From JAHFUS01 sp035689115 (GTDB lineage: Bacteria; Actinomycetota; Acidimicrobiia; Acidimicrobiales; GCA-2861595), in NCBI GenBank assembly GCA_035689115.1, contig DASSMA010000010.1:1-64000 (forward strand): a stretch of 64,000 nucleotides of DNA, in the 5' to 3' direction. The notes beneath the pieces are model-generated. The model was given only the letters and a program-made list of their open reading frames with translations, did not search any database and was not told the DNA's origin. Positions 57,900 to 64,000 of the stretch are shown here, piece by piece. A program made the translations under genes and the position numbers. Position 1 is the first letter of the stretch. Every line of letters starts with the position of its first letter.

Positions 57900-58112
57900 G
57901 TGGACAAGGAGTTCCGGCGACTGGTCCGGGCAGCGGAGGAGCAAGGGTGGCGAGTACGGCCGATCAGGAAGGGCGTGATGCTGGTGCCGCCCGATCCGGC
58001 CAGGCCTGCCGTCACCATCCACCGCACGCCGTCGGATCGGCGGTCGTGGAACAACACGGTCGCCCAACTGCGGGCGTCAGGGCTGGAGTGGCCGTGGCCG
58101 CCCGAGGCGTGA
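57900..58112 (+). CDS. HicA-like small protein, toxin candidate
   Basis: 70 residues: EFRRLVRAAEEQGWRVRPIRKGVMLVPPDPARPAVTIHRTPSDRRSWNNTVAQLRASGLEW has the HicA-like fold order, but the usual GSHxxY strand is altered to KGVMLVPP. GTG 57900 has AAAGG eight bases upstream. The next gene (25 bases on) has a DNA-binding domain, as in toxin-antitoxin pairs. Confidence 0.68.
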   Translation: MDKEFRRLVRAAEEQGWRVRPIRKGVMLVPPDPARPAVTIHRTPSDRRSWNNTVAQLRASGLEWPWPPEA

Positions 58113-58137
58113 GAGCAGCAGCGAGGAGCAGACGACG

Positions 58138-58656
58138 ATGACGACCTGGTGGAGTGTGAGCCTGAGCGCCGCCGGCGGCGGCCCGGCGCTCGACGAGGTC
58201 GACGAGCGCCTGGTCGATCTCGCCGAGGCCCTCGAGGAGCACGCCGGCGTCGTGAGCTCCCAGCCGCTGCGCTATGGCGCTCGTCTCTCCGTTCAGGCCC
58301 CGAGTGCCGGAAAGGCGGTCGAGACGGCAAGTCGGCGCTTCCGGGAGGCGGCCGGCCGTGTCGGGCTGCCGTCGTGGCCGGTGGTCAGCGCAGAGGCCGT
58401 GACCGAAGCCGAGCTTGAGGCCGAGCTTGAGGGGCCGACGTACCCCAAGTTGATGGGGGTGACGGAGGTGGCCGAGGCGCTCGGCACGAGCCGTCAGCGC
58501 GTGTCGGCGTTGGCGCGCCAGCGCCGCGGGCTCCCGCCGCCCCTGGCCCAGCTGGCCAGCGGCCCGGTGTGGTCGGCGACGACGCTGCGGCGCTTCATCA
58601 ACGAGTGGGACCGGCGTCCCGGCCGGCCAGCCAAGGTAAACGTCACACCGAGATAG
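58138..58656 (+). CDS. HTH protein, antitoxin candidate
   Basis: 172 residues. The N-terminal alpha/beta domain (WWSVSLSAAGGG...VDERLVDLAEALEEHAGVVSSQP) has a ferredoxin-like feel. The C-terminal HTH is VTEVAEALGTSRQRVSALARQRRGLPPPLAQLASGPVWSATTLRRFI. ATG 58138. Probably binds the palindrome at 57869 and the upstream HicA-like protein; inference from order. Confidence 0.72.
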   Translation: MTTWWSVSLSAAGGGPALDEVDERLVDLAEALEEHAGVVSSQPLRYGARLSVQAPSAGKAVETASRRFREAAGRVGLPSWPVVSAEAVTEAELEAELEGPTYPKLMGVTEVAEALGTSRQRVSALARQRRGLPPPLAQLASGPVWSATTLRRFINEWDRRPGRPAKVNVTPR

Positions 58657-58700
58657 GGTCCCGGCCCAGCCGGGTGGCCCGCACGCAGGCGGCTCTGGCC

Positions 58701-60446
58701 CTATCTGATGAGGCGGCCGGTCTTGGGGTGGACGATGACGCCTTGGTGCGCCAGACGTGCGCTGACATGGCGGAGATCGAGGCTGCTGAGGTCCCATCCC
58801 CGGCGGATCCCGTGGCGCACGAGCATGACGTAGAGGTGGCTGGGGCTGCCAGCGCCTTCCAACGCCAGCGCCGTCTCCAGGGCGGAGTCGATCTCGTGGT
58901 CGCTGGGCACGTGGAGCGCATCCGGCGACGTCGTTCCAGGCCGCATGGTGAGGATGAGGTCGATGGTCGCGACATGCTCGAAGCCCGACGCCAGGCCCTT
59001 CACCGAGCGCTGGCCCTTGTTCAGGCTCGTCACCAGGTCTGCTTCCAGCTCCAAGCCGGCGGCGGCGACGGCGCGCTGCACGAGCGCCCACATGCGCCCG
59101 GTGCTGTTCCCGAACACGACGCTGATGTGGCCGCCCGGCTTCAGCACCCGGACGCACTCGCGGAAGGCGCCAGTCAGACGACGTTCGTAGGACTCGGCCG
59201 TGCGCCCCGCGCCGGTGTCGACCCGGTCGACCACCGCCTCGGCGTAGTGGTTGGTCAGCTCGCCCAGCCACCCTTCCTGGAACAGGTTCATGTCTGAGTA
59301 GAAGATGTTCGAGCCGAACGGCGGGTCGGTGAAGACGTAGTCGACGCTGGCGTCGGGAAGCGGGAGGTGCTCGGCGCTCGCCGTCTCGTAGCGCACGTCG
59401 CCCGGCGCAGGGTCGGCGGGGAGCCCACGCACCCGGCGGAGCTGACGCAGCCAGTGGTCCGACTTGAGGGCCGCCTCGACCTTGCGCTCGAACAGGTCGA
59501 ACACGTTCCACTCGTAGAACACCGGGCCGACGTAGTAGTTGGCGTTGGCGGCGTTCAACGGCCGCTGGCGAGACCATTGGTAACGCTTGCTGGCTCGGGT
59601 CAGGATGGCGGTGAAGGCGAAGCGCAGCTTCTCGCGAACCTCCGGCTCGTCGACCAGGGCGATCTCGGCCCACAAGGCGGCCAGGGCGGCGAGGTTGCGG
59701 CGGGAGTAGAACGACGCCGTGGTGGTCAGCCCGTGCCGACCTAGTGCCGACGCCAGGAACATCTGGCGGTCCTCGCCGATGGGCTCGTCGGGCCACCACA
59801 ACCCGGTGGTGTCGACGTCGGCCGTTGCGGGGCGGTGGTCCTGCTCCACCTGCGTCGGCGAGCAGGCGCATGCGAGGTAGTCGACGACGGCCTCCTCGCC
59901 CACCCGACGGGCCCGACCGGTGACCGCCGCTTCGCACGTCGGGCAGCGCATGCACTCCTTGCGCCACCCGGCCGACTCCAGCGCCCGGTAGAACGCAACC
60001 GGCGAGCCGCACCCTGGGCACTCCACCAGCACGGTCCAGACCGTCTTGACGAGGCGGGCGCTCTGCTCGCAGCGGCCGCATGCCGTCGCGTAGGCGGGTC
60101 CCACGCGGGCGTCGGCGGCTCGCACCACTTCGGCGGCGTGCTTGCGGGCCACCTCGGGGCGCACCAGGTTGGCGTAGTTGCGGCCCACGTGCCGGCCGAG
60201 CACGGCGATGTCGAACAGGCGCGCCCGCCGGCCCAGCGCCATGGCCGCCACGCCCGTCATGCCCGAGCCGGCGAAGGGGTCGAGCACCACGTCGCCGGGC
60301 TGCGTGAAGGCCTCGATGAAGGGCACGATGGCGGGCACGGGCACCTTGGTGAGGTAGGCGTGCGCCATGTACACCGGGTCGCTGCGTTTGACCTCGATGT
60401 CGGTGAGGTTGTGAAGACGGGCTGCCATCGGGCCGATGTTACTCAT
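58701..60446 (-). CDS. DNA adenine-type methyltransferase with zinc knuckles
   Basis: 581 residues. Motif I-like DPFAGSGMTG at about 56-65, motif IV DPPFGSN about 373, and a CxxC-rich insert (CGRCEQ, CPGCG, CPTCE) between. A DPPF tetrad suggests N6-adenine or N4-cytosine methylation. The DPFAGSG-first order differs from the usual beta class. ATG 60446 is nearly leaderless behind a divergent -10 at 60458-60463. It faces the XRE and HEAT-protein genes, giving an R-M-like layout. Confidence 0.85.
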   Translation of the reverse strand: MSNIGPMAARLHNLTDIEVKRSDPVYMAHAYLTKVPVPAIVPFIEAFTQPGDVVLDPFAGSGMTGVAAMALGRRARLFDIAVLGRHVGRNYANLVRPEVARKHAAEVVRAADARVGPAYATACGRCEQSARLVKTVWTVLVECPGCGSPVAFYRALESAGWRKECMRCPTCEAAVTGRARRVGEEAVVDYLACACSPTQVEQDHRPATADVDTTGLWWPDEPIGEDRQMFLASALGRHGLTTTASFYSRRNLAALAALWAEIALVDEPEVREKLRFAFTAILTRASKRYQWSRQRPLNAANANYYVGPVFYEWNVFDLFERKVEAALKSDHWLRQLRRVRGLPADPAPGDVRYETASAEHLPLPDASVDYVFTDPPFGSNIFYSDMNLFQEGWLGELTNHYAEAVVDRVDTGAGRTAESYERRLTGAFRECVRVLKPGGHISVVFGNSTGRMWALVQRAVAAAGLELEADLVTSLNKGQRSVKGLASGFEHVATIDLILTMRPGTTSPDALHVPSDHEIDSALETALALEGAGSPSHLYVMLVRHGIRRGWDLSSLDLRHVSARLAHQGVIVHPKTGRLIR

Positions 60447-60453
60447 TGTCTGT

Positions 60454-60482
60454 AGCCTTATAGTGTGCGGGATTCTTAGGCT
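60454..60482. promoter_or_regulatory. Divergent promoter/operator between methyltransferase and XRE genes
   Basis: AGCCTTA (60454-60460) and TTAGGCT (60476-60482) form an imperfect inverted repeat over TATAGT (plus strand, 60459-60464) and its minus-strand partner TATAAG. A controller protein binding here would set both directions, as in C-protein-regulated R-M systems. Confidence 0.58.
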
Positions 60483-60490
60483 CCCCCATC

Positions 60491-60727
60491 ATGGCCGGAG
60501 AGCCTCCCGCCCCGGCGGATGCCGGGCGTGCCACCTTCGGCCAGCGGGTGCGGGTCCTGCGCCAGGACCGGGGTTTGTCACAAGAGCAGCTCGCCGAACG
60601 GTCGGGTCTGCACCGGACCTACGTCTCCAGCCTGGAGCGGGGTCAGCGCAACGTCGGCCTCGACAACATCCTGCGCCTGGCGGCCGCCCTCGAGGTCCCA
60701 GCCGCCGAGCTCTTCGGCGGCGACTGA
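60491..60727 (+). CDS. XRE-family controller-like regulator
   Basis: 78 residues: GQRVRVLRQDRGLSQEQLAERSGLHRTYVSSLERGQRNVGLDNILRLAAALEV, a canonical Cro/CI HTH of the size of R-M controller proteins. ATG 60491, with a very short leader from TATAGT. Its stop overlaps the ATG of the HEAT-repeat gene. Likely activates itself and the nuclease and represses the methyltransferase. Confidence 0.85.
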   Translation: MAGEPPAPADAGRATFGQRVRVLRQDRGLSQEQLAERSGLHRTYVSSLERGQRNVGLDNILRLAAALEVPAAELFGGD

Positions 60728-62214
60728 TGGGGTTCAAGGAGGACGCTGACTTCGCCCGGTTCGTGTCGATGGGCGCGGTGGGAACCGCCCAGGTCGGCCG
60801 GGATCTGCGAGACCGGTTCGGGCACGCACCCGTCGAGCTGGAGCGGTACGCGATGAGCAACAAGGTCTGGCAGACGAAGGTCAAGCGCCTTCGCCTGCCT
60901 GACCTGGTGTGCCTCCGCTGTGGGCGACGGATCGAGTCGAGGGCCAAGTCGACTTTGGGGGTCATCCTGTCGCACTCCGACACGCCCGGGCGGGAGTGGA
61001 ACGCCGGGGGCATGCGCGGCGATGACCTCTACGCGTTCGTGCGGGTCGACCGCTCGACGGACCCGCCGACGACCGGCCCGGTGGCCTACTTCAGCGCCGG
61101 CGCGCTGGAGGCGACCGAGGACCTCGCCCGGCGTAGCGCCCGAAAGGCGGTAGCCGAGGGCTCCGAGGTGACGCTTACCTGGCCGAGCTGGGTGCCCGCC
61201 CGTTCGGGGATCTTGGTGGGCGAGGACGAGCGGGGCAGGCTCGTGTGCCGCTACGACGACGGGGGGACCCAGGCTTACTGGCAGTGGCGGAGTTGGGCTC
61301 GCCGGATGGTGTACCTCGCCCCCGGCGATCGCTTCGAGGCCGGCTGCTGCGTCGTGGCCGGCGTCGTCGACTCACCGGCCACGATCGCCTGCCCGGGACC
61401 GACCTGGGACGTCGCCGCCGACCTGGCTGCGGCCCGGCACGGTGACCGCTACGTTGCCGTGAAGGCGGCCGGCTTCCAGGGTCGCCACGATCTGGTGCCA
61501 GCCCTTCGGGCTGTGGCCGGCGACCCTGGCGCGGACTGGCGCATTGCCCTGGAGGCGCGGGCCAGCCTGGCCAGGATCGATCCCGACGCCGAGACCGGGC
61601 ACATCGCGGCCGTGGCGCGCGACCCCCTGGGCGGCGCCGAGGAGCGCATGGAGGCCGTGCTCGTGCTGTCGGAGATCCCAACCGACCCGGCGGCCCTGGT
61701 GTTGGCCGCCGTCGCCGGCGACGCCGGCGCTCCCGAGGAGCTGCGGGCGGCGGCGGTGTGGGGGTTGGGGCAGGGCAGCCATGATCGACCCGACCTACTG
61801 CTCAATCTGCTGGTCGACGACTCCGAGCTCGTCCGCCTCCACGCCGTCGTCGCCGTGCGATCGCTGGCCCCGGCCATGGAGGTCGACTTGGTGGGCTGGC
61901 TCGGTGGAGACGATCGCCATGCGTCGGCAGCGTGCACGCTGCTGTACCGCCACCGTGGGATCGGGGCGCTCCTGGCGGCCCTGGACCGCGGTCCTCGGGA
62001 ACGTCTGTGGGCCCTTCGCACCCTCGGCGACCTACCCGCCGACGAGGTCCTGGCCCGGGCTGGCGGAGCGCTCCCGGCCGATGTCGAAGCAGCGCTGACG
62101 CCGCTGTGGTTGGGGCAGGCCGACTGGTTCCGTTCCCATGGTCAAGAGGGCCTCGCCGCCCTCGAGGTGCAGAAGGTCCGCTTCGACCCGGTGACGCTGG
62201 AGGAGCCGCCGTAG
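60727..62214 (+). CDS. Nuclease-like protein with HEAT repeats, candidate restriction partner
   Basis: 495 residues. The N-terminus contains KVKRLRLPDLVCLRCGRRIESRAKSTLGVILSHS (PD at 58-59, CxxC at 62-65, ExRxK at 70-74), which could be a PD-(D/E)xK core. A Trp-rich central domain follows (QAYWQWRSWARR). Residues about 240-480 are HEAT-like repeats (PALRAVAGDPGADWRIALEARASLARID..., RMEAVLVLSEI). ATG 60727 overlaps the XRE stop. Cleavage function is inferred from its position opposite a methyltransferase. Confidence 0.68.
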   Translation: MGFKEDADFARFVSMGAVGTAQVGRDLRDRFGHAPVELERYAMSNKVWQTKVKRLRLPDLVCLRCGRRIESRAKSTLGVILSHSDTPGREWNAGGMRGDDLYAFVRVDRSTDPPTTGPVAYFSAGALEATEDLARRSARKAVAEGSEVTLTWPSWVPARSGILVGEDERGRLVCRYDDGGTQAYWQWRSWARRMVYLAPGDRFEAGCCVVAGVVDSPATIACPGPTWDVAADLAAARHGDRYVAVKAAGFQGRHDLVPALRAVAGDPGADWRIALEARASLARIDPDAETGHIAAVARDPLGGAEERMEAVLVLSEIPTDPAALVLAAVAGDAGAPEELRAAAVWGLGQGSHDRPDLLLNLLVDDSELVRLHAVVAVRSLAPAMEVDLVGWLGGDDRHASAACTLLYRHRGIGALLAALDRGPRERLWALRTLGDLPADEVLARAGGALPADVEAALTPLWLGQADWFRSHGQEGLAALEVQKVRFDPVTLEEPP

Positions 62215-62232
62215 CGCTGCGGCACGGGATGC

Positions 62233-62264
62233 TTGACTTACACTGAGAGCCGCGCGCGTAATGT
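62233..62264 (+). promoter_or_regulatory. MerR-type long-spacer promoter candidate
   Basis: TTGACT (62233-62238) and TAATGT (62259-62264) are 20 bases apart, the unusually long spacing of MerR-activated promoters, with a TTAC/GTAA dyad inside. GTG 62269 lies four bases after the -10, implying a leaderless mRNA. Confidence 0.5.
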
Positions 62265-62268
62265 CTCC

Positions 62269-62721
62269 GTGTTCACACATGAACCCTCAGACGTAAGGTC
62301 TGCTCCCGAAGCGGCAGAGCTCGCCGGCGTGACGTACCGCCAGCTCGACTACTGGACCCGCAAGGGATGGATCGACCCGGCCGCCGTCGAGGAGATCTCG
62401 GCCGGCCGGCGGGTGCGCCGCTACGGGGCACCCGAGATCGTCCAGTGCGCGCTCCTGGCCCATCTCGGCGGAAGCGGGATCGACGTGACGCCCTACGGGC
62501 CGCACGTCGCCGAGCTGGGGGCACTTGGCCCTGACGACCTGGTAGTCATCGGGCCGGCCGGCGCCCTCGAGGTCGTCGCTGCTACGGAGCTGCGCCAGCG
62601 GGTCGGGCAGCGGGGCCGGCACGTGGTGTTCGACCCCGAGGTGGTGCTCCGCCGCTTCGGCGGCCGATCCGGCGATGGGCTGGAGGCCGACCGGGTCGAG
62701 ACCGGGCGGAGGAGCGCGTGA
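62269..62721 (+). CDS. MerR-family-like regulator
   Basis: 150 residues: AAELAGVTYRQLDYWTRKGWIDPAAVEEISAGRRVRRYGAPEIVQCALLAHLGGSGIDV is a MerR HTH plus wing; the C-terminal half differs from classic effector domains. GTG 62269 rather than TTG 62233, because the latter lies in the -35. Its stop overlaps the next GTG. Confidence 0.75.
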   Translation: MFTHEPSDVRSAPEAAELAGVTYRQLDYWTRKGWIDPAAVEEISAGRRVRRYGAPEIVQCALLAHLGGSGIDVTPYGPHVAELGALGPDDLVVIGPAGALEVVAATELRQRVGQRGRHVVFDPEVVLRRFGGRSGDGLEADRVETGRRSA

Positions 62722-63323
62722 TGGCCCAGCCGCACACCCTGTGGCCCATGCCCGACGCCGCCGACCCGGCGCCGTACGAGGATCTCCCCGACGCCGGCGC
62801 CTACTTCCAGGGGCGCAGCTCCCGGGAGGGCGCCGACTACGACGAGGTGGCCTTGCACTACCTCGCCTCGGCGGGCGCCACCGTGGTCCAGCGGGGCGGC
62901 AAGGTCGGGATCGTGCCGGTGGACGCCGTGGTGCGCGGCACCAACGGGCGGTGCTTCGTGGTTCTAGCCCATGGGAACATCAGCGAGGCTGCTCGGGCCG
63001 GCCTCCGGCGCACCGACACGGTGCGAAAGCTGGGCACCAGCGCCTACCTCCTGGCCAAGGACCACGCCGCCCCGTTGCTGGTGCTTACCTCCCATCTCCC
63101 GCCGGGCGGCAACCGGCGCTCGGCGGCCGCCGACTACCTGGCCGGGCTGGGCGAGCTCATCTTCGACGTGGTGGTCACCAAGGGCGACCTGGCCGGGTAC
63201 CACCGTCTGCGCCGCTACCTCGGCGCCGTTCCCGCCCCCGAGGGTCCCGAGCCCGCCCCCTGGCGTCGGTCTCGGGGCGACCAGCTCGTGCTCCCCCTCG
63301 GCCTGGGGAGTTCCGATGCGTGA
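62718..63323 (+). CDS. Nuclease-fold-like protein of unknown function
   Basis: 201 residues with YDEVALHYLASAGATVVQRGGKVGIVPVDAVVRGTNGRCFVVLAHG, VRKLGTSAYLLAKDHAAPLLVLTSHLP and LIFDVVVTKGDL. The alternation resembles restriction-like nuclease folds, but catalytic ExK is not obvious. GTG 62718 overlaps the regulator stop. Probably works with the next gene. Confidence 0.6.
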   Translation: MMAQPHTLWPMPDAADPAPYEDLPDAGAYFQGRSSREGADYDEVALHYLASAGATVVQRGGKVGIVPVDAVVRGTNGRCFVVLAHGNISEAARAGLRRTDTVRKLGTSAYLLAKDHAAPLLVLTSHLPPGGNRRSAAADYLAGLGELIFDVVVTKGDLAGYHRLRRYLGAVPAPEGPEPAPWRRSRGDQLVLPLGLGSSDA

Positions 63324-63900
63324 GCGCCGCCCCGCCGACTGGCGCCTCGACCTGGCCGAGCGCCACCCGCTTGAGGCCGAGGTGGCGGCGGCCATCGACG
63401 CCCACCCGGCCCTGGTGCGGCTGCGCACCTCGACGTCGTCGTGCGACCGCCTCGACTACCAGATGCTCGGGCCCGGCGAGCGCCTGTGCGAGCTGGAGCT
63501 CAAGGCCAAGCGTCGGCCGTACCAGGGGTGGACGGCGCTTCGGCCCGACGTCGCCCCCGCTGACGTGTTCATCCTCGACGAGCTGGCCCTGCGGCGCATC
63601 GTCGACGCCGGCCGCTACGGCTTTCTGCTCGTGCGGGACTTCCCCGGCCAGCGGTGGGCGCTTTGGAGCACCGCCGAGCTCGTGTTGGCGTCCAAGGTCA
63701 GGGCGGGGCGCCACCTGGCCACCGGGTCGGGGCGCACCAAGGGCAAGCTGCTCATCGACTTGTCGTCGGCCGCCTCGGTGACCGACCACCTCGGGGCTGC
63801 CCTGTCGGCGCTGGCCGGGCTGGTGGGCGTCATCGACCGTCGCTGGGACGACATCGCCCCCTGGCCATGGCAGGAGCACCAGAAAGGAGCGGCATCGTGA
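63316..63900 (+). CDS. PD-(D/E)xK nuclease-like protein
   Basis: 194 residues: CDRLDYQMLGPGERLCELELKAKRRPYQGW has the D...ExK spacing of a restriction-like nuclease, followed by DVFILDELALRRIVDAGRYGFLLVRDFPGQRWALWS. Small ORFs of this type occur in plasmid or phage accessory regions. ATG 63316 overlaps the preceding gene by eight bases. Confidence 0.65.
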   Translation: MRERRPADWRLDLAERHPLEAEVAAAIDAHPALVRLRTSTSSCDRLDYQMLGPGERLCELELKAKRRPYQGWTALRPDVAPADVFILDELALRRIVDAGRYGFLLVRDFPGQRWALWSTAELVLASKVRAGRHLATGSGRTKGKLLIDLSSAASVTDHLGAALSALAGLVGVIDRRWDDIAPWPWQEHQKGAAS

Positions 63901-64000
63901 TGCTGTTGACCATCGAGGAGGGCCGACGGCTGTTGGTCGCCTCGGCCGGCAAGCTGCTGGCCATGATCGAATGCCCCGACACCGCCCGCCTCGCCGAGGC
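63897..64000 (+). CDS. Partial ORF at window edge, unknown
   Basis: GTG 63897 (or ATG 63900) opens MMLLTIEEGRRLLVASAG and continues to the window end without a stop. AGAAAGGAG lies upstream. It overlaps the previous stop, so it belongs to the same operon. Too short to classify. Confidence 0.5.
   Translation, partial: MMLLTIEEGRRLLVASAGKLLAMIECPDTARLAE

Noticed and set aside
1..64000. tRNA gene or attachment site for the integrase
   Set aside because: I found no cloverleaf with a GTTCRANNC arm and no long direct repeat flanking the integrase; the sites may lie outside the window.

Overview
The window is one block of very GC-rich DNA (about 70-75% G+C by eye) from an actinobacterium. The evidence is two WhiB-type iron-sulfur domains, a GAF-ANTAR regulator, a LysM/BTAD regulator, an actinobacterial TcpC-type conjugation apparatus and frequent GTG/TTG starts. 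I see no rRNA, tRNA, ribosomal or central-metabolism gene. Iteron-like repeats beside an initiator-like gene, parA with a partner gene, a ParB-like gene, conjugation genes, toxin-antitoxin genes and a restriction-modification-like locus point to a large conjugative plasmid or an integrated plasmid-like element. The class within Actinomycetota cannot be fixed from this sequence.

Layout. (1) 2-3797, plus strand: an operon of a tyrosine integrase (cut by the window edge), a small regulator and a zinc-ribbon recombinase-like protein. (2) 3342-5925: GGDEF, STAS and GAF-ANTAR signalling genes. (3) 6016-6376: two very small ORFs around a palindrome. (4) 6411-20521, minus strand: a long, tightly overlapped gene train. 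In transcription order it holds parB-like, DUF4417-like, a small gene, a kinase-fold protein, a possible ADP-ribosyltransferase, two small genes, an ADP-ribosylglycohydrolase, a Cys-rich protein, an HNH lipoprotein, a WhiB-helicase fusion, a double-HTH regulator and an HExxH protein. (5) 21081-34555, minus strand: conjugation genes, including replication-relaxation, a coupling ATPase carrying an intein, VirB6-like, VirB4-like, TcpE/PrgI-like and TcpC-like proteins and a CHAP hydrolase. A sigma-like factor follows at 34617-35330. (6) 35331-43709: maintenance and replication, with an inverted-repeat cluster, hicAB, parA plus a ribbon-helix-helix partner, a WhiB-DnaA(domain IV)2 fusion, an initiator-like gene, iterons and a candidate small RNA. 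(7) 44618-57067, plus strand: a Tad/Flp-type pilus operon ending in a LysM/BTAD protein. (8) 57377-64000: a second RHH protein, a HicA-like/HTH pair, a methyltransferase divergent from an XRE regulator and a HEAT-repeat nuclease candidate, then a MerR regulator with two nuclease-like proteins.

How it fits together. Rep, WhiB-DnaA and ParA/RHH would copy and partition the element. The T4SS block would move it, and the Tad block could build a surface pilus. The restriction and toxin-antitoxin genes would protect or stabilise it. The 11.7-18 kb block, which pairs a possible ADP-ribosyltransferase and a kinase-fold protein (sharing an N-terminal tag) with an ADP-ribosylglycohydrolase, is the best candidate for an undescribed system. 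WhiB domains fused to a helicase and to DnaA DNA-binding domains suggest redox- or nitric-oxide-responsive control of the element's DNA transactions. A regulatory sequence repeated three times (26.2, 34.6 and 43.8 kb) with fixed internal spacing links the conjugation and replication blocks.
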